Counted from the first letter of the stretch, positions 18,801 through 27,228 are shown. The stretch is 64,000 nucleotides of DNA from Sphingomonas sp. (GCA_003248865.1 QFPK01000010.1:87755-151754), one strand, 5' to 3'. Notes: generated by a model not told the origin, from the letters alone. Program-made: numbers and translations.

Positions 18801-19357
18801 AGCGCCAGCAGCCCCTGCTCGCTGGCCTTCTCCACCGGGTCCCCGGTGCGGGAAATTTCCACGAACAGCCGGTCCCCGAACAGCTGTTTCAGCCGCCGCG
18901 CCAGCGCATCGGCCTCGTCCGCCTGCCCCTCCGCCAGCAGCTTCGCCAGCGCGCCGTCCGGCCCGCCCGTCAGCGCCAGCAACCCTTCGCTGCGCCCTGC
19001 CAGCCGCTCCAGCCCACCCTCGCCTTCCATATGCGTGGCAGAGACCAGCTGCAGCAGATTGGCCCAGCCGGTGCCGTTCTGCGCATAGAGCACCAGATGA
19101 TCGACAGGCGGCCGGGCCCCCGGCCGCAGCGTGCCGGGGGGCATATCCCGCACGATGGGCAGCAAGGTGCCGATGATCGGCTGCACGCCTTCGTCCATGC
19201 AGGCCTTGGAAAAGGCCATGGCGGCAAACAGCGCCCCGCGATCCGCCAGCCCGATGGCCGGAAACCCGCGCTTGGCCGCTTCCTTTGCCAGCGCCTTCAC
19301 CTCGATGGTGGACTCCAGCATCGAAAAGCATGTCTGCACACGAAGGGGGATGAACAT
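15875..19357 (-). CDS. dnaE: DNA polymerase III subunit alpha
   Basis: Replicative polymerase of 1160 residues, the usual DnaE1 length. Order: PHP domain (1-270), catalytic core with GPGRGSGAGS and the aspartates of MPDFDIDFCETRREEVI near residue 390, then beta-clamp, helix-hairpin-helix and OB domains. In the PHP domain the metal-binding HS and DHG motifs are degenerate (RVQTCFSML, LADRGAL), so it is unlikely to proofread; a separate DnaQ would do this. It lies 63 bases after lolD and may belong to the proS-lolC-lolD transcript. Confidence 0.97.
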   Translation of the reverse strand: MFIPLRVQTCFSMLESTIEVKALAKEAAKRGFPAIGLADRGALFAAMAFSKACMDEGVQPIIGTLLPIVRDMPPGTLRPGARPPVDHLVLYAQNGTGWANLLQLVSATHMEGEGGLERLAGRSEGLLALTGGPDGALAKLLAEGQADEADALARRLKQLFGDRLFVEISRTGDPVEKASEQGLLALAHAEGLPIVATNPAQFLEPSGHAAHDVMLCIADGAYLESAERKRSNPRHYLPKAAEMAERFADLPEALAMTEHVAKRSAFALKKRDPVLPKLVPDAEAEKAELVRLAEEGLRRRLAVLGVDEQPYWDRLAFELGIIGQMGFSGYFLIVADFIQWSKAQGIPVGPGRGSGAGSAVAWALQITDLDPLALGLLFERFLNPERKSMPDFDIDFCETRREEVIRYVQGKYGREQVAQIITFGTLKARAVVKDVGRVMQLPYGQVNRLSNLIPANPADPWDLNRTLNGVPELKQEMAADPKVRQLINVGLQLENRPRHSSTHAAGVVIGDRNLSELVPLYRDPRSDFPVTQFDLKWAEEAGLVKFDFLGLKTLSVLERARQLLARRGVEINLDTLPWDDADVYLLMTRGDTVGVFQFESEGMRRALALVKPTLFEDIIALGALYRPGPMDNIPSFAARKWGREAPDYLHPMLEPILKPTYGVIIYQEQVMQIAQVLAGYSLGDADLLRRAMGKKIKAEMDAQRARFIEGAVKNGVDGERAEFIFNLVDKFAGYGFNKSHAAAYALVAWQTAWLKQHHAAAFYAGSMAYDIHLTDKLAVFVDDMRRLDVPLLGPCINASGADFTLEDLPPEAAGEDHEGRIAVRYALGALKGVGEGAMEDIVRERDANGPFRSLDDFVNRIDPRALNRRQMEALASAGAFDCFGLDRTRVYAGAELLMAAATRAAQQRVTGQGGLFGGDAEAEAVLLPEAAPWPLGERLSKEREAFGFWFSGHPVEAHSPVLAAMHVVTAVDALAKRASPGTRQVVKMAGLVEDSRWRVPQGKGPDRRYMMADLTDQSGKWGATCFNAEGQEALAAALTAGEALLLDVELQWREGDESPRLTIQNAVPLNALVKSVRALLTIELGADARPDLVPQLVAWLPRGGRSAVEAMIPMAGGGRARLLLGQDFLLPAGAEAAIAEIAGVSAARIEAMNQSLRLVA

Positions 19358-19420
19358 ACCGAACCTTGATCCCGCTAGCGCCCGATCTCAAGCGCCGCCG
19401 GCAACATAGCTGGGGACAAA

Positions 19421-20101
19421 TCAGCCCTGAACAAGCTTCCCATGCTCCAGCCGCACAACCCGGTCCATCCGCGCGGCGAGCGCCCGGTTGTGCGTCGCCA
19501 CCAGCGCGGCGGACCCCTGCTCGCGCACCAGCCGCAAAAACTCGTCCAGTACCCGCGCGGCGGTTTCCTCGTCCAGATTGCCGGTGGGTTCATCCGCCAG
19601 CACCAGCACCGGGCGGTTCGCCAGCGCGCGCGCCACCGCCACCCGCTGCTGCTCCCCGCCGGACAGCTGCGCCGGCCGATGATGCAGCCGTGCGCCCAGC
19701 CCCAGGCCGGTCAGCAACTCGCTCGCGCGGTGCCCGGCCGCGGCCTTGTCCACGCCCTTCACCAGTTGCGGCATCACCACATTCTCTTCCGCCGAGAAGT
19801 CCGGCAGCAGATGGTGGAACTGATACACGAAGCCAAGCTTGTCGCGCCGAAGCGCGGTGCGCGCGGCGTCCGACAGATCGGCGGCCTCGGTGCCGTCGAT
19901 CACGATGCGCCCGCCGAAACCGCCTTCCAGCAGCCCGGCCGCCTGCAGCAGCGTGGACTTGCCCGACCCCGATGGCCCCAGCAGCGCCACGATCTCACCC
20001 TTGGCCAGCCGCAGCTCCACGCCGCGCAGCACTTCGATCGTCACCCCGCCCTGCACAAAGTTCCGGGTCAGGCCGATCAGTTGCAGGGCTGCCTCACTCA
20101 T
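19421..20101 (-). CDS. lolD: Lipoprotein-releasing system ATP-binding protein LolD
   Basis: ATPase of the LolCDE complex that extracts lipoproteins from the inner membrane. The 226-residue ABC protein has Walker A GPSGSGKST about residue 41, the Q-loop FVYQFHHLLPDFSA, the signature LSGGEQQRVAVARALA and Walker B LVLADEPTGNLD. The ATG overlaps the last 8 bases of lolC. With lolC it supports the outer-membrane lipoprotein pathway that delivers BamD and the lipoprotein encoded near 46.6 kb. Confidence 0.96.
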   Translation of the reverse strand: MSEAALQLIGLTRNFVQGGVTIEVLRGVELRLAKGEIVALLGPSGSGKSTLLQAAGLLEGGFGGRIVIDGTEAADLSDAARTALRRDKLGFVYQFHHLLPDFSAEENVVMPQLVKGVDKAAAGHRASELLTGLGLGARLHHRPAQLSGGEQQRVAVARALANRPVLVLADEPTGNLDEETAARVLDEFLRLVREQGSAALVATHNRALAARMDRVVRLEHGKLVQG

Positions 20102-21341
20102 AGCGCAGCACCGTCACCGGGTCTGTGCTCGCCGCCTTCCATGCCGGATACAGCGTGGCAAGGAAGCTCAGCAGCAGCGCCAGCCCCACGATCCCGATCA
20201 CCTCGGCCGGATCGGTCTTGGCCGGCAGTTCCGTCAGATAGCGCACGGATGGATCCCACAGATTCGATCCGGTGACTCGCGAAACCCCCATCACGATCCC
20301 GTGCCGGAAATACAGCACCAGAAAACCAAGCCCCACGCCCAGCAACACGCCCAGCCCACCGATCGCAGTTCCCACCGTCATGAACACCCGCATCAGCGCC
20401 GCCCGGCTCGCGCCCATGGTGCGCAGAATGGCGATGTCGCGCGTCTTCGCCCGCACCAGCATGATGAGAGACGAGAGGATGTTGAACACCGCGACCAGAA
20501 TGATGATCGAAAGCACCCAGAACATCACCACCTGCTCCACCACCAGCGCCTCGAACAGTGCGGAGTTCAGCTGCCGCCAGTCGGACACCAGCGCGGAAAG
20601 CCCGATCTTGTCGGCCAACGGGCGAACATATTGCTCCACCTTGTCGGGGTTCAGCGTGGTCATCATCACCATGCCTACCTCGTCGCCCATGTCGAACAGG
20701 GTCTGCGCCTCGCCCATCGGCATCACCACAAAGGCCTTGTCGAAATCATAGATGCCGATCTCGAAGATGGCGCCCACCTCATAGGAGACGATCCGCGGTA
20801 CCGTGCCGAACGGCGTGGTGGTGCCTTGCGGAGAGATCAGCGCGATCTCGTCGCCCACCTTCAGCCCCAGATTCTGCGCGAGGCCCGACCCGATGGCGAC
20901 GACACGCTCGCCTTCCTTCAGCCGCTTGATGTCGCCCTGCTTCACGGTTTTCGCGAGCACATCCGTCTTCAGAATGTCCTCCACCGTCATGCCGCGCACC
21001 AGCACGCCTTCCACCCGGCCATGGGCTGATCCCATCAGCGGCTGCTCGATCAGCGGGATGGCGGTGACGATGCCCGGCGTCTTCTTCGCCTCGTCGATCA
21101 CCCGACGCCAGTCCGGCAACCGGCCACCATAGCCCTGCGCCACGGCATGGCCGTTCAGCCCCTGGAAGCGATCGAACAGCTCCGCTCGGAAGCCGTTCAT
21201 CACGCTCATCACGGCAATCAGCGCGGCGACACCCAGCGCGACTGCCACCAGCGAAATGCCGGCCACCAGCACGATGAAACGCTCGCCCTGCCCCGGCAGC
21301 AGATAGCGCCGGGCGATCATGCGCTCGTAGGCGGTGATCAC
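20094..21341 (-). CDS. lolC: Lipoprotein-releasing system permease LolC/LolE
   Basis: A 415-residue inner-membrane protein with one membrane segment near the N-terminus (VLVAGISLVAVALGVAALIA), a large periplasmic domain (about residues 50-260) and three C-terminal segments ending WKAASTDPVTVLRYE, the LolC/E layout. One permease only is present, as usual in alphaproteobacteria. I chose GTG 21339-21341, just after the proS stop; the ATG seven codons later (MIARRYLLPGQ) is an alternative. Confidence 0.94.
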   Translation of the reverse strand: MITAYERMIARRYLLPGQGERFIVLVAGISLVAVALGVAALIAVMSVMNGFRAELFDRFQGLNGHAVAQGYGGRLPDWRRVIDEAKKTPGIVTAIPLIEQPLMGSAHGRVEGVLVRGMTVEDILKTDVLAKTVKQGDIKRLKEGERVVAIGSGLAQNLGLKVGDEIALISPQGTTTPFGTVPRIVSYEVGAIFEIGIYDFDKAFVVMPMGEAQTLFDMGDEVGMVMMTTLNPDKVEQYVRPLADKIGLSALVSDWRQLNSALFEALVVEQVVMFWVLSIIILVAVFNILSSLIMLVRAKTRDIAILRTMGASRAALMRVFMTVGTAIGGLGVLLGVGLGFLVLYFRHGIVMGVSRVTGSNLWDPSVRYLTELPAKTDPAEVIGIVGLALLLSFLATLYPAWKAASTDPVTVLRYE

Positions 21342-21342
21342 G

Positions 21343-22629
21343 TCAGGCCAGCTTCGCCAGCACGCTCTCCACAGAGACTTCATGCTTCTCGCCCGTCGCC
21401 CGACGCTTCAGCTCGACGGTGCCCGCCGCCACGCCCTTGGGGCCGATTGTCACCTGCCAGGGCAGGCCGATCAGGTCCATGGTCGCGAACTTCTCGCCGC
21501 CGCGCGCATCGCGGTCGTCATGCAGCACTGAAAGCCCGGCGGCTTCCAGCTTCGCCTGCAGCGCATGGGCCGCAGCCGAACAGGCGGCGTCATCGACGCG
21601 CAGGTTGATCAGCCCCACATCGAACGGTGCCACCGAATCGGGCCAGATGATCCCGGCCGAATCATGGTTCGCCTCAATGAGCGCGCCCATCAGCCGCGAC
21701 ACGCCCACGCCATAGCTGCCCATCAGCGGGTTCACGAGGCTGCCGTCCTTCGCCTGAACCTGCATGCCCATGGCCTTGGAATATTTGGTGCCGAAGAAGA
21801 AGATATGCCCCACTTCGATGCCGCGCCGCTTGGCCAGCCGCTCCGGCGGGACGGGGCAGTTCGTCACCTTCTCATGCTCCTCGGCCTCCATCGCATAGAG
21901 ACCGCGCAGCTTCGCGGGCGCATCCGGGTCGGCCAGGTCCACCTCGTCCAGCGCCGAGTCGTAGAACACTTCGCTCTCGCCGGTGTCGGCCAGGATGTGG
22001 AATTCGTGGGAGAGGTCGCCGCCAATGGGGCCGGTCGGCGCGCGCACCGGAACGGCGCGCAAGCCAAGCGCCGCGAAGGTGCGCAGATAGGCGGTGAACT
22101 GCGCATCATAGCTGGCGCGACCGCCCTCTTCGTCCATGTCGAAGCTGTAGGCGTCCTTCATCAGGAACTCGCGCCCGCGCATCACGCCGAAGCGCGGGCG
22201 CACCTCGTCGCGGAACTTCCACTGGACATGATAGAGCGTGCGCGGCAGGTCGCGGTAGCTCTTCACGCAATCCCGGAAAATCGCGGTGATCATCTCCTCG
22301 TTGGTGGGGCCATACAGCATCTCGCGCCCGCCGCGATCCTGAAAGCGAAGCATTTCAGGGCCATAGGCATCATAGCGCCCGGATTGCCGCCACAGATCGG
22401 CCGACTGGATCGTCGGCATCAACAGCTCGATGGCCCCCGCGCGGTTCTGCTCGCGCCGCACGATGTCGGCGATCCTGTCCAGCACGCGCAGCCCCAGCGG
22501 CAGCCAGGCATAGATGCCGGCTGCGGTCTGGCGGATCAGCCCGGCCCGCAGCATCAACTGGTGCGAAACGATCTGCGCGTCGGCAGGCGTTTCCTTCATG
22601 ACGGGCAGCAGATAGCGCGAAAGCAGCAT
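21343..22629 (-). CDS. proS: Prolyl-tRNA synthetase (short alphaproteobacterial type)
   Basis: Charges tRNA-Pro. At 428 residues it is the short bacterial type lacking the editing insertion. Class II motifs are visible: RAGLIRQTAAGIYAWLPLG (motif 1 region), FRDEVRPRFGVMRGREFLMKD (motif 2), and GSYGVGVSRLMGALIE (motif 3); the anticodon-binding domain forms the last 100 residues. ATG 22627-22629 opens MLLSRYLLPVMKE. It is the first gene of the proS-lolC-lolD-(dnaE) run. Confidence 0.97.
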   Translation of the reverse strand: MLLSRYLLPVMKETPADAQIVSHQLMLRAGLIRQTAAGIYAWLPLGLRVLDRIADIVRREQNRAGAIELLMPTIQSADLWRQSGRYDAYGPEMLRFQDRGGREMLYGPTNEEMITAIFRDCVKSYRDLPRTLYHVQWKFRDEVRPRFGVMRGREFLMKDAYSFDMDEEGGRASYDAQFTAYLRTFAALGLRAVPVRAPTGPIGGDLSHEFHILADTGESEVFYDSALDEVDLADPDAPAKLRGLYAMEAEEHEKVTNCPVPPERLAKRRGIEVGHIFFFGTKYSKAMGMQVQAKDGSLVNPLMGSYGVGVSRLMGALIEANHDSAGIIWPDSVAPFDVGLINLRVDDAACSAAAHALQAKLEAAGLSVLHDDRDARGGEKFATMDLIGLPWQVTIGPKGVAAGTVELKRRATGEKHEVSVESVLAKLA

Positions 22630-22777
22630 GGAACCTCTAAACATCACGGGCCGCAACCGGCCGGAACAGGTGCGCTGCCCTAGCCCATGCTGTGGCGCAG
22701 CCGCAACAGCGCTTCACCGAATTCGAATCCCATGTTCCAGTTTGATGACAGCCACGCACCCAGCGCCTAACCTGCTT

Positions 22778-22924
22778 TCACCAAGGACGGCAGCGCCGGC
22801 CAGGGTTCGGGAACCGGCCCGGAACGTCTCGCCTCCCATCAAGAGGCAGGCAGCGTTCCACACAAAGGGCCATCAGGGGTTAGTTGGAATGGGGGCCGCC
22901 CGGCGCAAGCCGGGCGGCCCCTTT
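22778..22924 (+). ncRNA. Candidate small RNA in the proS-22.6 kb spacer
   Basis: The 439-base gap between proS (minus) and the secreted unknown (plus) holds no gene but ends a plus-strand unit with a strong terminator. A weak promoter (TTGATG 22742-22747, 18 bases, CCTAAC 22766-22771) would start a transcript of about 147 bases. Inside it are several short stems, for example GGTTC / GAACC near 22805. I could not match it to 6S, tmRNA, RNase P RNA or a known riboswitch. Start and promoter are guesses; the terminator is firm. Confidence 0.4.
22892..22924 (+). terminator. Perfect 13-bp GNRA-capped terminator
   Basis: GGGGCCGCCCGGC (22892-22904), loop GCAA, GCCGGGCGGCCCC (22909-22921), then TTT. 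Pairing is perfect. The T run is on the plus strand only, and no plus-strand gene ends nearby, so it must terminate an unannotated transcript. Confidence 0.8.
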
Positions 22925-23068
22925 CCATTTGCGGCTTGCCCGGCAGACGGCGCAGCCCACACCCGAAAATTCTTCATCTTCACAGCCATGACATCCTTCG
23001 TCATTAATCATGACAGGACAGGCGCCGTTCAAAGGGGCTCGGCTGCCGTCCAGCAGGGGGTCTTGTGG

Positions 23069-23707
23069 ATGCGTTCTTGCGCAAAATTGTTGGTATCACT
23101 GGCACTGGCCGGCGTCGTAGCTGGGCCTGTGTCCGCGACCTGCTGGGAAGCGGATGAATATGAAGCCGCCCGCATGCGCGACCTGCAGACTGTGCTGATG
23201 GTCAGCGCGCTGAAATGCGGCCATTCCGATGCCACCATGCCCGGCGCCTACAACAGCTGGGTGCGCCGCGCGAAAGACAAGCTGGTGGCGGGCGAACAGA
23301 AGCTGCTCGCCCATTTCGTGCGGGAGGGCGACCGGGCGAAGTATGACAAGTTCACCACCGCGCTCGCCAACCGCTATTCGCAATATGCCGAGGATCCGAA
23401 ATTCTGCGCCCGCGCCAAGCTGCTGCTGGAGGCAGACGAACGCTCCAACGGGGTTCTGGAGGAAGTGGCGCTGCTGTTGAACTCAAGGCCGAACGGGGTC
23501 GAGGAGATGTGCCCGCCCAAGCGCCCCACCGGCTCGCAGATCATCGTCTCGCCCTTCGATCCACTTCCGGATCCCAACAGGCCGCCGGAAAACAGCATCG
23601 CCGCCGCGCCGGAGGCCGGAGCAGCGGCAGTTCCAGCCGCCCAGCCGCCCGTGCCTGAAGCAGACGCCCTTAAACCAGACGAGACTGCTTCAACGCCGCC
23701 TCAATGA
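23069..23707 (+). CDS. Secreted protein of unknown function, conserved-looking in sphingomonads
   Basis: A 212-residue product with a signal peptide (SCAKLLVSLALAGVVAGPVSA) and a Cys soon after cleavage (TCWEADEYEAARMRDLQTVLM). The middle is helical and charged, and the last 50 residues are a Pro/Ala-rich low-complexity tail. I remember similar CWEA-type proteins from sphingomonads but no function. ATG 23069 is chosen for the signal peptide; the frame is open much further upstream without coding character. The last 38 bases overlap the end of pyrG on the other strand. Confidence 0.75.
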   Translation: MRSCAKLLVSLALAGVVAGPVSATCWEADEYEAARMRDLQTVLMVSALKCGHSDATMPGAYNSWVRRAKDKLVAGEQKLLAHFVREGDRAKYDKFTTALANRYSQYAEDPKFCARAKLLLEADERSNGVLEEVALLLNSRPNGVEEMCPPKRPTGSQIIVSPFDPLPDPNRPPENSIAAAPEAGAAAVPAAQPPVPEADALKPDETASTPPQ

Positions 23708-25304
23708 AGCTGGCGAACAGCGGGTGCGGTTCGAACGGCTTGGATTTCAGCTCGGGATGGAACTGCACGCCGACGAACCAGGGATGATCCGGCCGCTCCA
23801 CGATTTCCGGCAGCCGCCCATCGGGTGACATGCCCGTGAAGGACAACCCCGTCGCTTCCAGCCGCTCGCGATAGGCGGTGTTCACTTCATAGCGGTGGCG
23901 GTGCCGTTCCGAGATATCGGTTTCGCCATAGATGGCTGCGGCATGGCTGTTGCCCGACAGCTGCGCGGGATAGGCGCCCAGCCGCATGGTGCCGCCCAGG
24001 TCGCCGCCCGCCTGCCGCTGCTGGATGCCCTCTTCCGACATCCATTCGGTGATCATGCCCACGATGGGCTCGGCGGTGGCCCCGAATTCGGTGGAGGAGG
24101 CATCGTCAATTCCGGCCAGGTTCCGCGCCGCTTCCACGCACGCCATCTGCATGCCGAAGCAGATGCCCAGATAGGGCACATTGCGTTCCCGCGCGAAGCG
24201 GATTGCCGCGATCTTGCCTTCAGCGCCGCGCTCCCCGAAGGCGCCCGGCACCAGAATCGCGTGCATCGGCTCCAGCCGGGCCGCGATCTCGCTGTCGTCC
24301 TGCTCGAACAGCTCGGCGTCGATCCACTGGATGTTCACCTTGGCGCGGTTGGCGATGCCACCATGCACCAGCGCCTCGTTCAGCGACTTATAGGCATCGG
24401 GCAGGCCCACATATTTGCCCACCACGCCCACGGTCACATCGCCTTCCGGGTTCTGCAGCCGGTCCACGATGTCGGTCCAGCGCGACAGGTCCGGCTCGCG
24501 CCCCGGCGGCAGGCCGAAGGCGTGGATCACCTGCGCATCCAGCCCCTCATGATGATATTGCAGCGGCACGGCATAGATGGATTTCGCATCCAGCGCCGGA
24601 ATCACCGCTTCCTTCGGCACGTTGCAGAACAGCGCGATCTTGGCGCGCTCGCTCTCGGGCAGCGGCTTCTCGCAGCGGCACACCAGCACATCGGGCTGCA
24701 CCCCCAGCGCCGCCAGTTCGCGCACGCTGTGCTGGGTGGGCTTGGTCTTCAGCTCTCCGGCCGCCGCGATATAAGGCACCAGCGTCACATGGACGGAAAT
24801 GCTCATGCCCCGGCCCAGATCGTTCTTCAGCTGGCGGATCGCCTCGATGAAGGGCAGCGATTCGATGTCGCCCACAGTGCCGCCAATCTCGCACAGCACG
24901 AAATCCACATCGTCGGTGTCGGCGGTGGCGAACGCCTTGATGGCATCCGTCACATGCGGGATCACCTGCACGGTGGCGCCCAGATAATCGCCGCGCCGTT
25001 CCCGCGTGATGATCTGCTGGTAGATCCGGCCGGAGGTGATGTTGTCCGACTTCCGAGAGGACACCCCGGTGAACCGCTCATAATGGCCGAGGTCCAGGTC
25101 GGTCTCCGCCCCGTCGTCGGTCACATAGACCTCGCCGTGCTGGTAGGGGCTCATGGTGCCCGGATCGACGTTCAGATAGGGATCGAACTTGCGGATCCGC
25201 ACCCGATAGCCGCGCGCCTGCAACAGCGCGCCCAGAGAGGCGGCCATCAGGCCCTTGCCAAGGGAGGAGACCACGCCGCCGGTGATGAAGATGAACCGCG
25301 CCAT
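23670..25304 (-). CDS. pyrG: CTP synthase
   Basis: Makes CTP from UTP, ATP and glutamine. The 544-residue protein has the synthetase domain (MARFIFITGGVVSSLGKGLMAASLG, KFDPYLNVDPGTMSPYQHGEVYV) and a C-terminal glutamine amidotransferase domain with nucleophile Cys in YLGICFGMQMA and the His-Glu pair in GVQFHPELKS. It lies downstream of secG on the minus strand, a pair common in alphaproteobacteria. Confidence 0.98.
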   Translation of the reverse strand: MARFIFITGGVVSSLGKGLMAASLGALLQARGYRVRIRKFDPYLNVDPGTMSPYQHGEVYVTDDGAETDLDLGHYERFTGVSSRKSDNITSGRIYQQIITRERRGDYLGATVQVIPHVTDAIKAFATADTDDVDFVLCEIGGTVGDIESLPFIEAIRQLKNDLGRGMSISVHVTLVPYIAAAGELKTKPTQHSVRELAALGVQPDVLVCRCEKPLPESERAKIALFCNVPKEAVIPALDAKSIYAVPLQYHHEGLDAQVIHAFGLPPGREPDLSRWTDIVDRLQNPEGDVTVGVVGKYVGLPDAYKSLNEALVHGGIANRAKVNIQWIDAELFEQDDSEIAARLEPMHAILVPGAFGERGAEGKIAAIRFARERNVPYLGICFGMQMACVEAARNLAGIDDASSTEFGATAEPIVGMITEWMSEEGIQQRQAGGDLGGTMRLGAYPAQLSGNSHAAAIYGETDISERHRHRYEVNTAYRERLEATGLSFTGMSPDGRLPEIVERPDHPWFVGVQFHPELKSKPFEPHPLFASFIEAALKQSRLV

Positions 25305-25378
25305 GGGAGAAAATGCCTAGCCTCTGCCATCCCGGCTGTCACGCCGGGATAGCGGTTTTCAACAGAATATTGGAACCG

Positions 25379-25795
25379 TCAGTTCTGGACGGGTGGCGCG
25401 TCAGCCGGCGCCGGGGCCGGAGCCGCAGGCGCACCCGAACCGGAAGGCGCCGTCGCGCCGGGTGCCGCCGGCAGTGCGCCGGGCGCGGGCAGCGTGGCGG
25501 GCGCGATCGGCGCGCCCAGCGGCCCCACCGGCGCCGCTTCACGGGCCAGCGTGGTGTCGATCGTCTGCGGGCGGTTGCTGTGCCCGGCCAGCCAGGCCAG
25601 CCCCAGCGACGAGACGATGAACAGGGTGGCAAGAATCGCGGTGGTGCGCGTCAGCAGGTCCGCCGCGCCCCGGGCAGAGACCAGTCCGCCGGCATTGCCG
25701 CCGCCAGTCAGCCCGCCGCCTTCCGATTTCTGCAGCAGGATCACGGCCACCAGCGCAAGCGCCAGCAGGGCATGCACGACAAGAAGGAAGGTCAT
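25379..25795 (-). CDS. secG: Protein translocase subunit SecG
   Basis: Auxiliary subunit of the SecYEG channel. The 138-residue protein has the two membrane segments of SecG (LLVVHALLALALVAVILLQ and AILATLFIVSSLGLAWLAG) around the conserved loop KSEGGGLTGGGNAGG. The last 55 residues are a Pro/Ala-rich tail, longer than in enterobacteria but usual in sphingomonads. ATG 25793-25795 is chosen; a GTG two codons earlier is possible. Confidence 0.92.
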   Translation of the reverse strand: MTFLLVVHALLALALVAVILLQKSEGGGLTGGGNAGGLVSARGAADLLTRTTAILATLFIVSSLGLAWLAGHSNRPQTIDTTLAREAAPVGPLGAPIAPATLPAPGALPAAPGATAPSGSGAPAAPAPAPADAPPVQN

Positions 25796-25831
25796 CAGCA
25801 CGTAGGATGCACTCGCAATTCAGATATGGGA

Positions 25832-25901
25832 ACGGCCGCGACATAAGACGCGGCCGTCCGAAACGCAAGGAAGGGGGGCGGAAACACCACCCCGCCCCTC
25901 A
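25832..25901 (-). terminator. Two hairpins after the acyl-CoA dehydrogenase gene
   Basis: Reading on the minus strand past the stop at 25905, GGGGCGG / CCGCCCC (25901-25878) is followed by CCTTCCTT, and further on lies a perfect 9-bp stem ACGGCCGCG / CGCGGCCGT (25857-25832, 8-base loop). The first probably ends the dehydrogenase transcript; the second sits in the leader of secG. Confidence 0.5.
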
Positions 25902-25904
25902 ACC

Positions 25905-27137
25905 TCAATTATACCGCTTCAGTTCTTCCTTCGCGATCGTCACGCGGTGCACTTCGTCCGGGCCGTCGGCCAGACGCAGCGTGCGCTGCCCGGCATAGCT
26001 GGAGGCCAGGCCATAATCCTGGCACACGCCGCCGCCGCCATGGGCCTGGATAGCCATGTCCAGCACCCGGGTGGACACATTCGGCGCCACCACCTTGATC
26101 ATCGCGATCAGGGCCTTGGCATCCTTGTTGCCCACCGTGTCCATCGTATAGGCGGCCTTCAGGCACAGCAGCCGCGCCTGCTCGATGTCGATCCGCGCAT
26201 TGGCGATCCGCTCGTGCCACACACCCTGATCGGCCACCGGGCGTCCGAAGGCGACCCGGCTCTTCAGCCGCTTCACCATCTTCTCCAGCGCCCGTTCCGC
26301 CGCCCCGATGGAGCGCATGCAGTGGTGGATCCGCCCCGGCCCGAGGCGCCCCTGAGCGATCTCGAAGCCCTTGCCCTCGCCGAAGATGATGTTCGATGCG
26401 GGAACCCGCACATTCTCCATCAGCACTTCGAAGTGGCCGTGCGGCGCATCGTCATAGCCGAACACATGCAGCGGCCGCACCTTGGTGATCCCCGGCGCAT
26501 CCAGCGGCACCAGGATCTGCGACTGCTGGATATGCTTGGGCGCCGACGTGTCCGTCTTGCCCATCACGATGGCGATCTTGCAGCGCGGATCGCCCACGCC
26601 GGAGGACCACCATTTGCGGCCGTTAATCACATATTCGTCGCCATCGCGACGAATCGAGGTCTCGATGTTGGTCGCGTCGGACGAGGCAACCGCCGGTTCC
26701 GTCATCAGGAACGCAGAGCGGATCTCGCCCTTCGACAGCGGCACCAGCCACTGCTGCTGCTGCTCATGGCTGCCATAGCGCGCCAGCACTTCCATGTTGC
26801 CGGTGTCGGGCGCGGAGCAGTTGAACACTTCCGACGACCAGCCGACCCGGCCGAACTCCTCGGCGAGCGGAGCATATTCCAGGTTCGTCAGCGGCGTGCC
26901 CTCGAACTCGAAATGGTGCACCGGCGTCCCGCCGTGCGTCGGCGGCACGAACATGTTCCACAGCCCGGCGGCCCGGGCTTTCGGCTTCAGTTCCTCAATG
27001 ACTTCAATGACCTTCCAGCGCTCGCCGGTCCCGGCCTCTTCCTCATAGCGGGCCTCGTTCGGATAGATGTGCTCGTCCATGAAGGCGCGCACGCGCTCCA
27101 GCATCTCCTGGGTGCGTTTGGAATATTCGAAGTGCAT
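25905..27137 (-). CDS. Acyl-CoA dehydrogenase family protein
   Basis: FAD-dependent dehydrogenase of acyl-CoA thioesters, 410 residues. The N-terminal helical domain, the middle beta domain (SAFLMTEPAVASSDATNIETS, KWWSSGVGDPRCKIAIVMGK) and the C-terminal helical domain (GRPVADQGVWHERIANARIDIEQARLLCLKAAY in parts; LADGPDEVHRVTIAKEEL) follow the ACAD order and resemble the ACAD10/11 branch. Chain-length preference cannot be read. ATG 27135-27137 follows GGGAGAAC. No other beta-oxidation gene is adjacent. A GGAAC-type promoter candidate lies upstream. Confidence 0.93.
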   Translation of the reverse strand: MHFEYSKRTQEMLERVRAFMDEHIYPNEARYEEEAGTGERWKVIEVIEELKPKARAAGLWNMFVPPTHGGTPVHHFEFEGTPLTNLEYAPLAEEFGRVGWSSEVFNCSAPDTGNMEVLARYGSHEQQQQWLVPLSKGEIRSAFLMTEPAVASSDATNIETSIRRDGDEYVINGRKWWSSGVGDPRCKIAIVMGKTDTSAPKHIQQSQILVPLDAPGITKVRPLHVFGYDDAPHGHFEVLMENVRVPASNIIFGEGKGFEIAQGRLGPGRIHHCMRSIGAAERALEKMVKRLKSRVAFGRPVADQGVWHERIANARIDIEQARLLCLKAAYTMDTVGNKDAKALIAMIKVVAPNVSTRVLDMAIQAHGGGGVCQDYGLASSYAGQRTLRLADGPDEVHRVTIAKEELKRYN

Positions 27138-27203
27138 TGGGGTTCTCCCTTGGGTCCATCATAATTGGGCCCGCACTCCTTGCCGGGGGAAATGCCGCCC
27201 CGC

Positions 27204-27228
27204 AACCTGTGCTAAGAAGAGAGGTTCC
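27204..27228 (-). promoter_or_regulatory. Possible EcfG-type promoter upstream of the acyl-CoA dehydrogenase gene
   Basis: GGAAC (27228-27224) and GGTT (27207-27204) are 16 bases apart. General-stress sigma factor EcfG promoters in alphaproteobacteria follow GGAAC-N16/17-CGTT, so the -10 differs at its first base. The same arrangement occurs before csbD. Short motifs of this kind can arise by chance. Confidence 0.3.

Noticed and set aside
17042..19369. Long open frame of 775 codons opposite dnaE
   Set aside because: High-GC DNA opens long frames on the opposite strand. The translation is His/Gln/Arg-rich with no domain, whereas dnaE on the minus strand is complete and has all polymerase motifs.
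22711..22740. ATTCGAATCC stretch resembling the T-loop of a tRNA
   Set aside because: The flanking bases do not form a T-stem, and no acceptor stem, D-arm or anticodon arm can be drawn around it.
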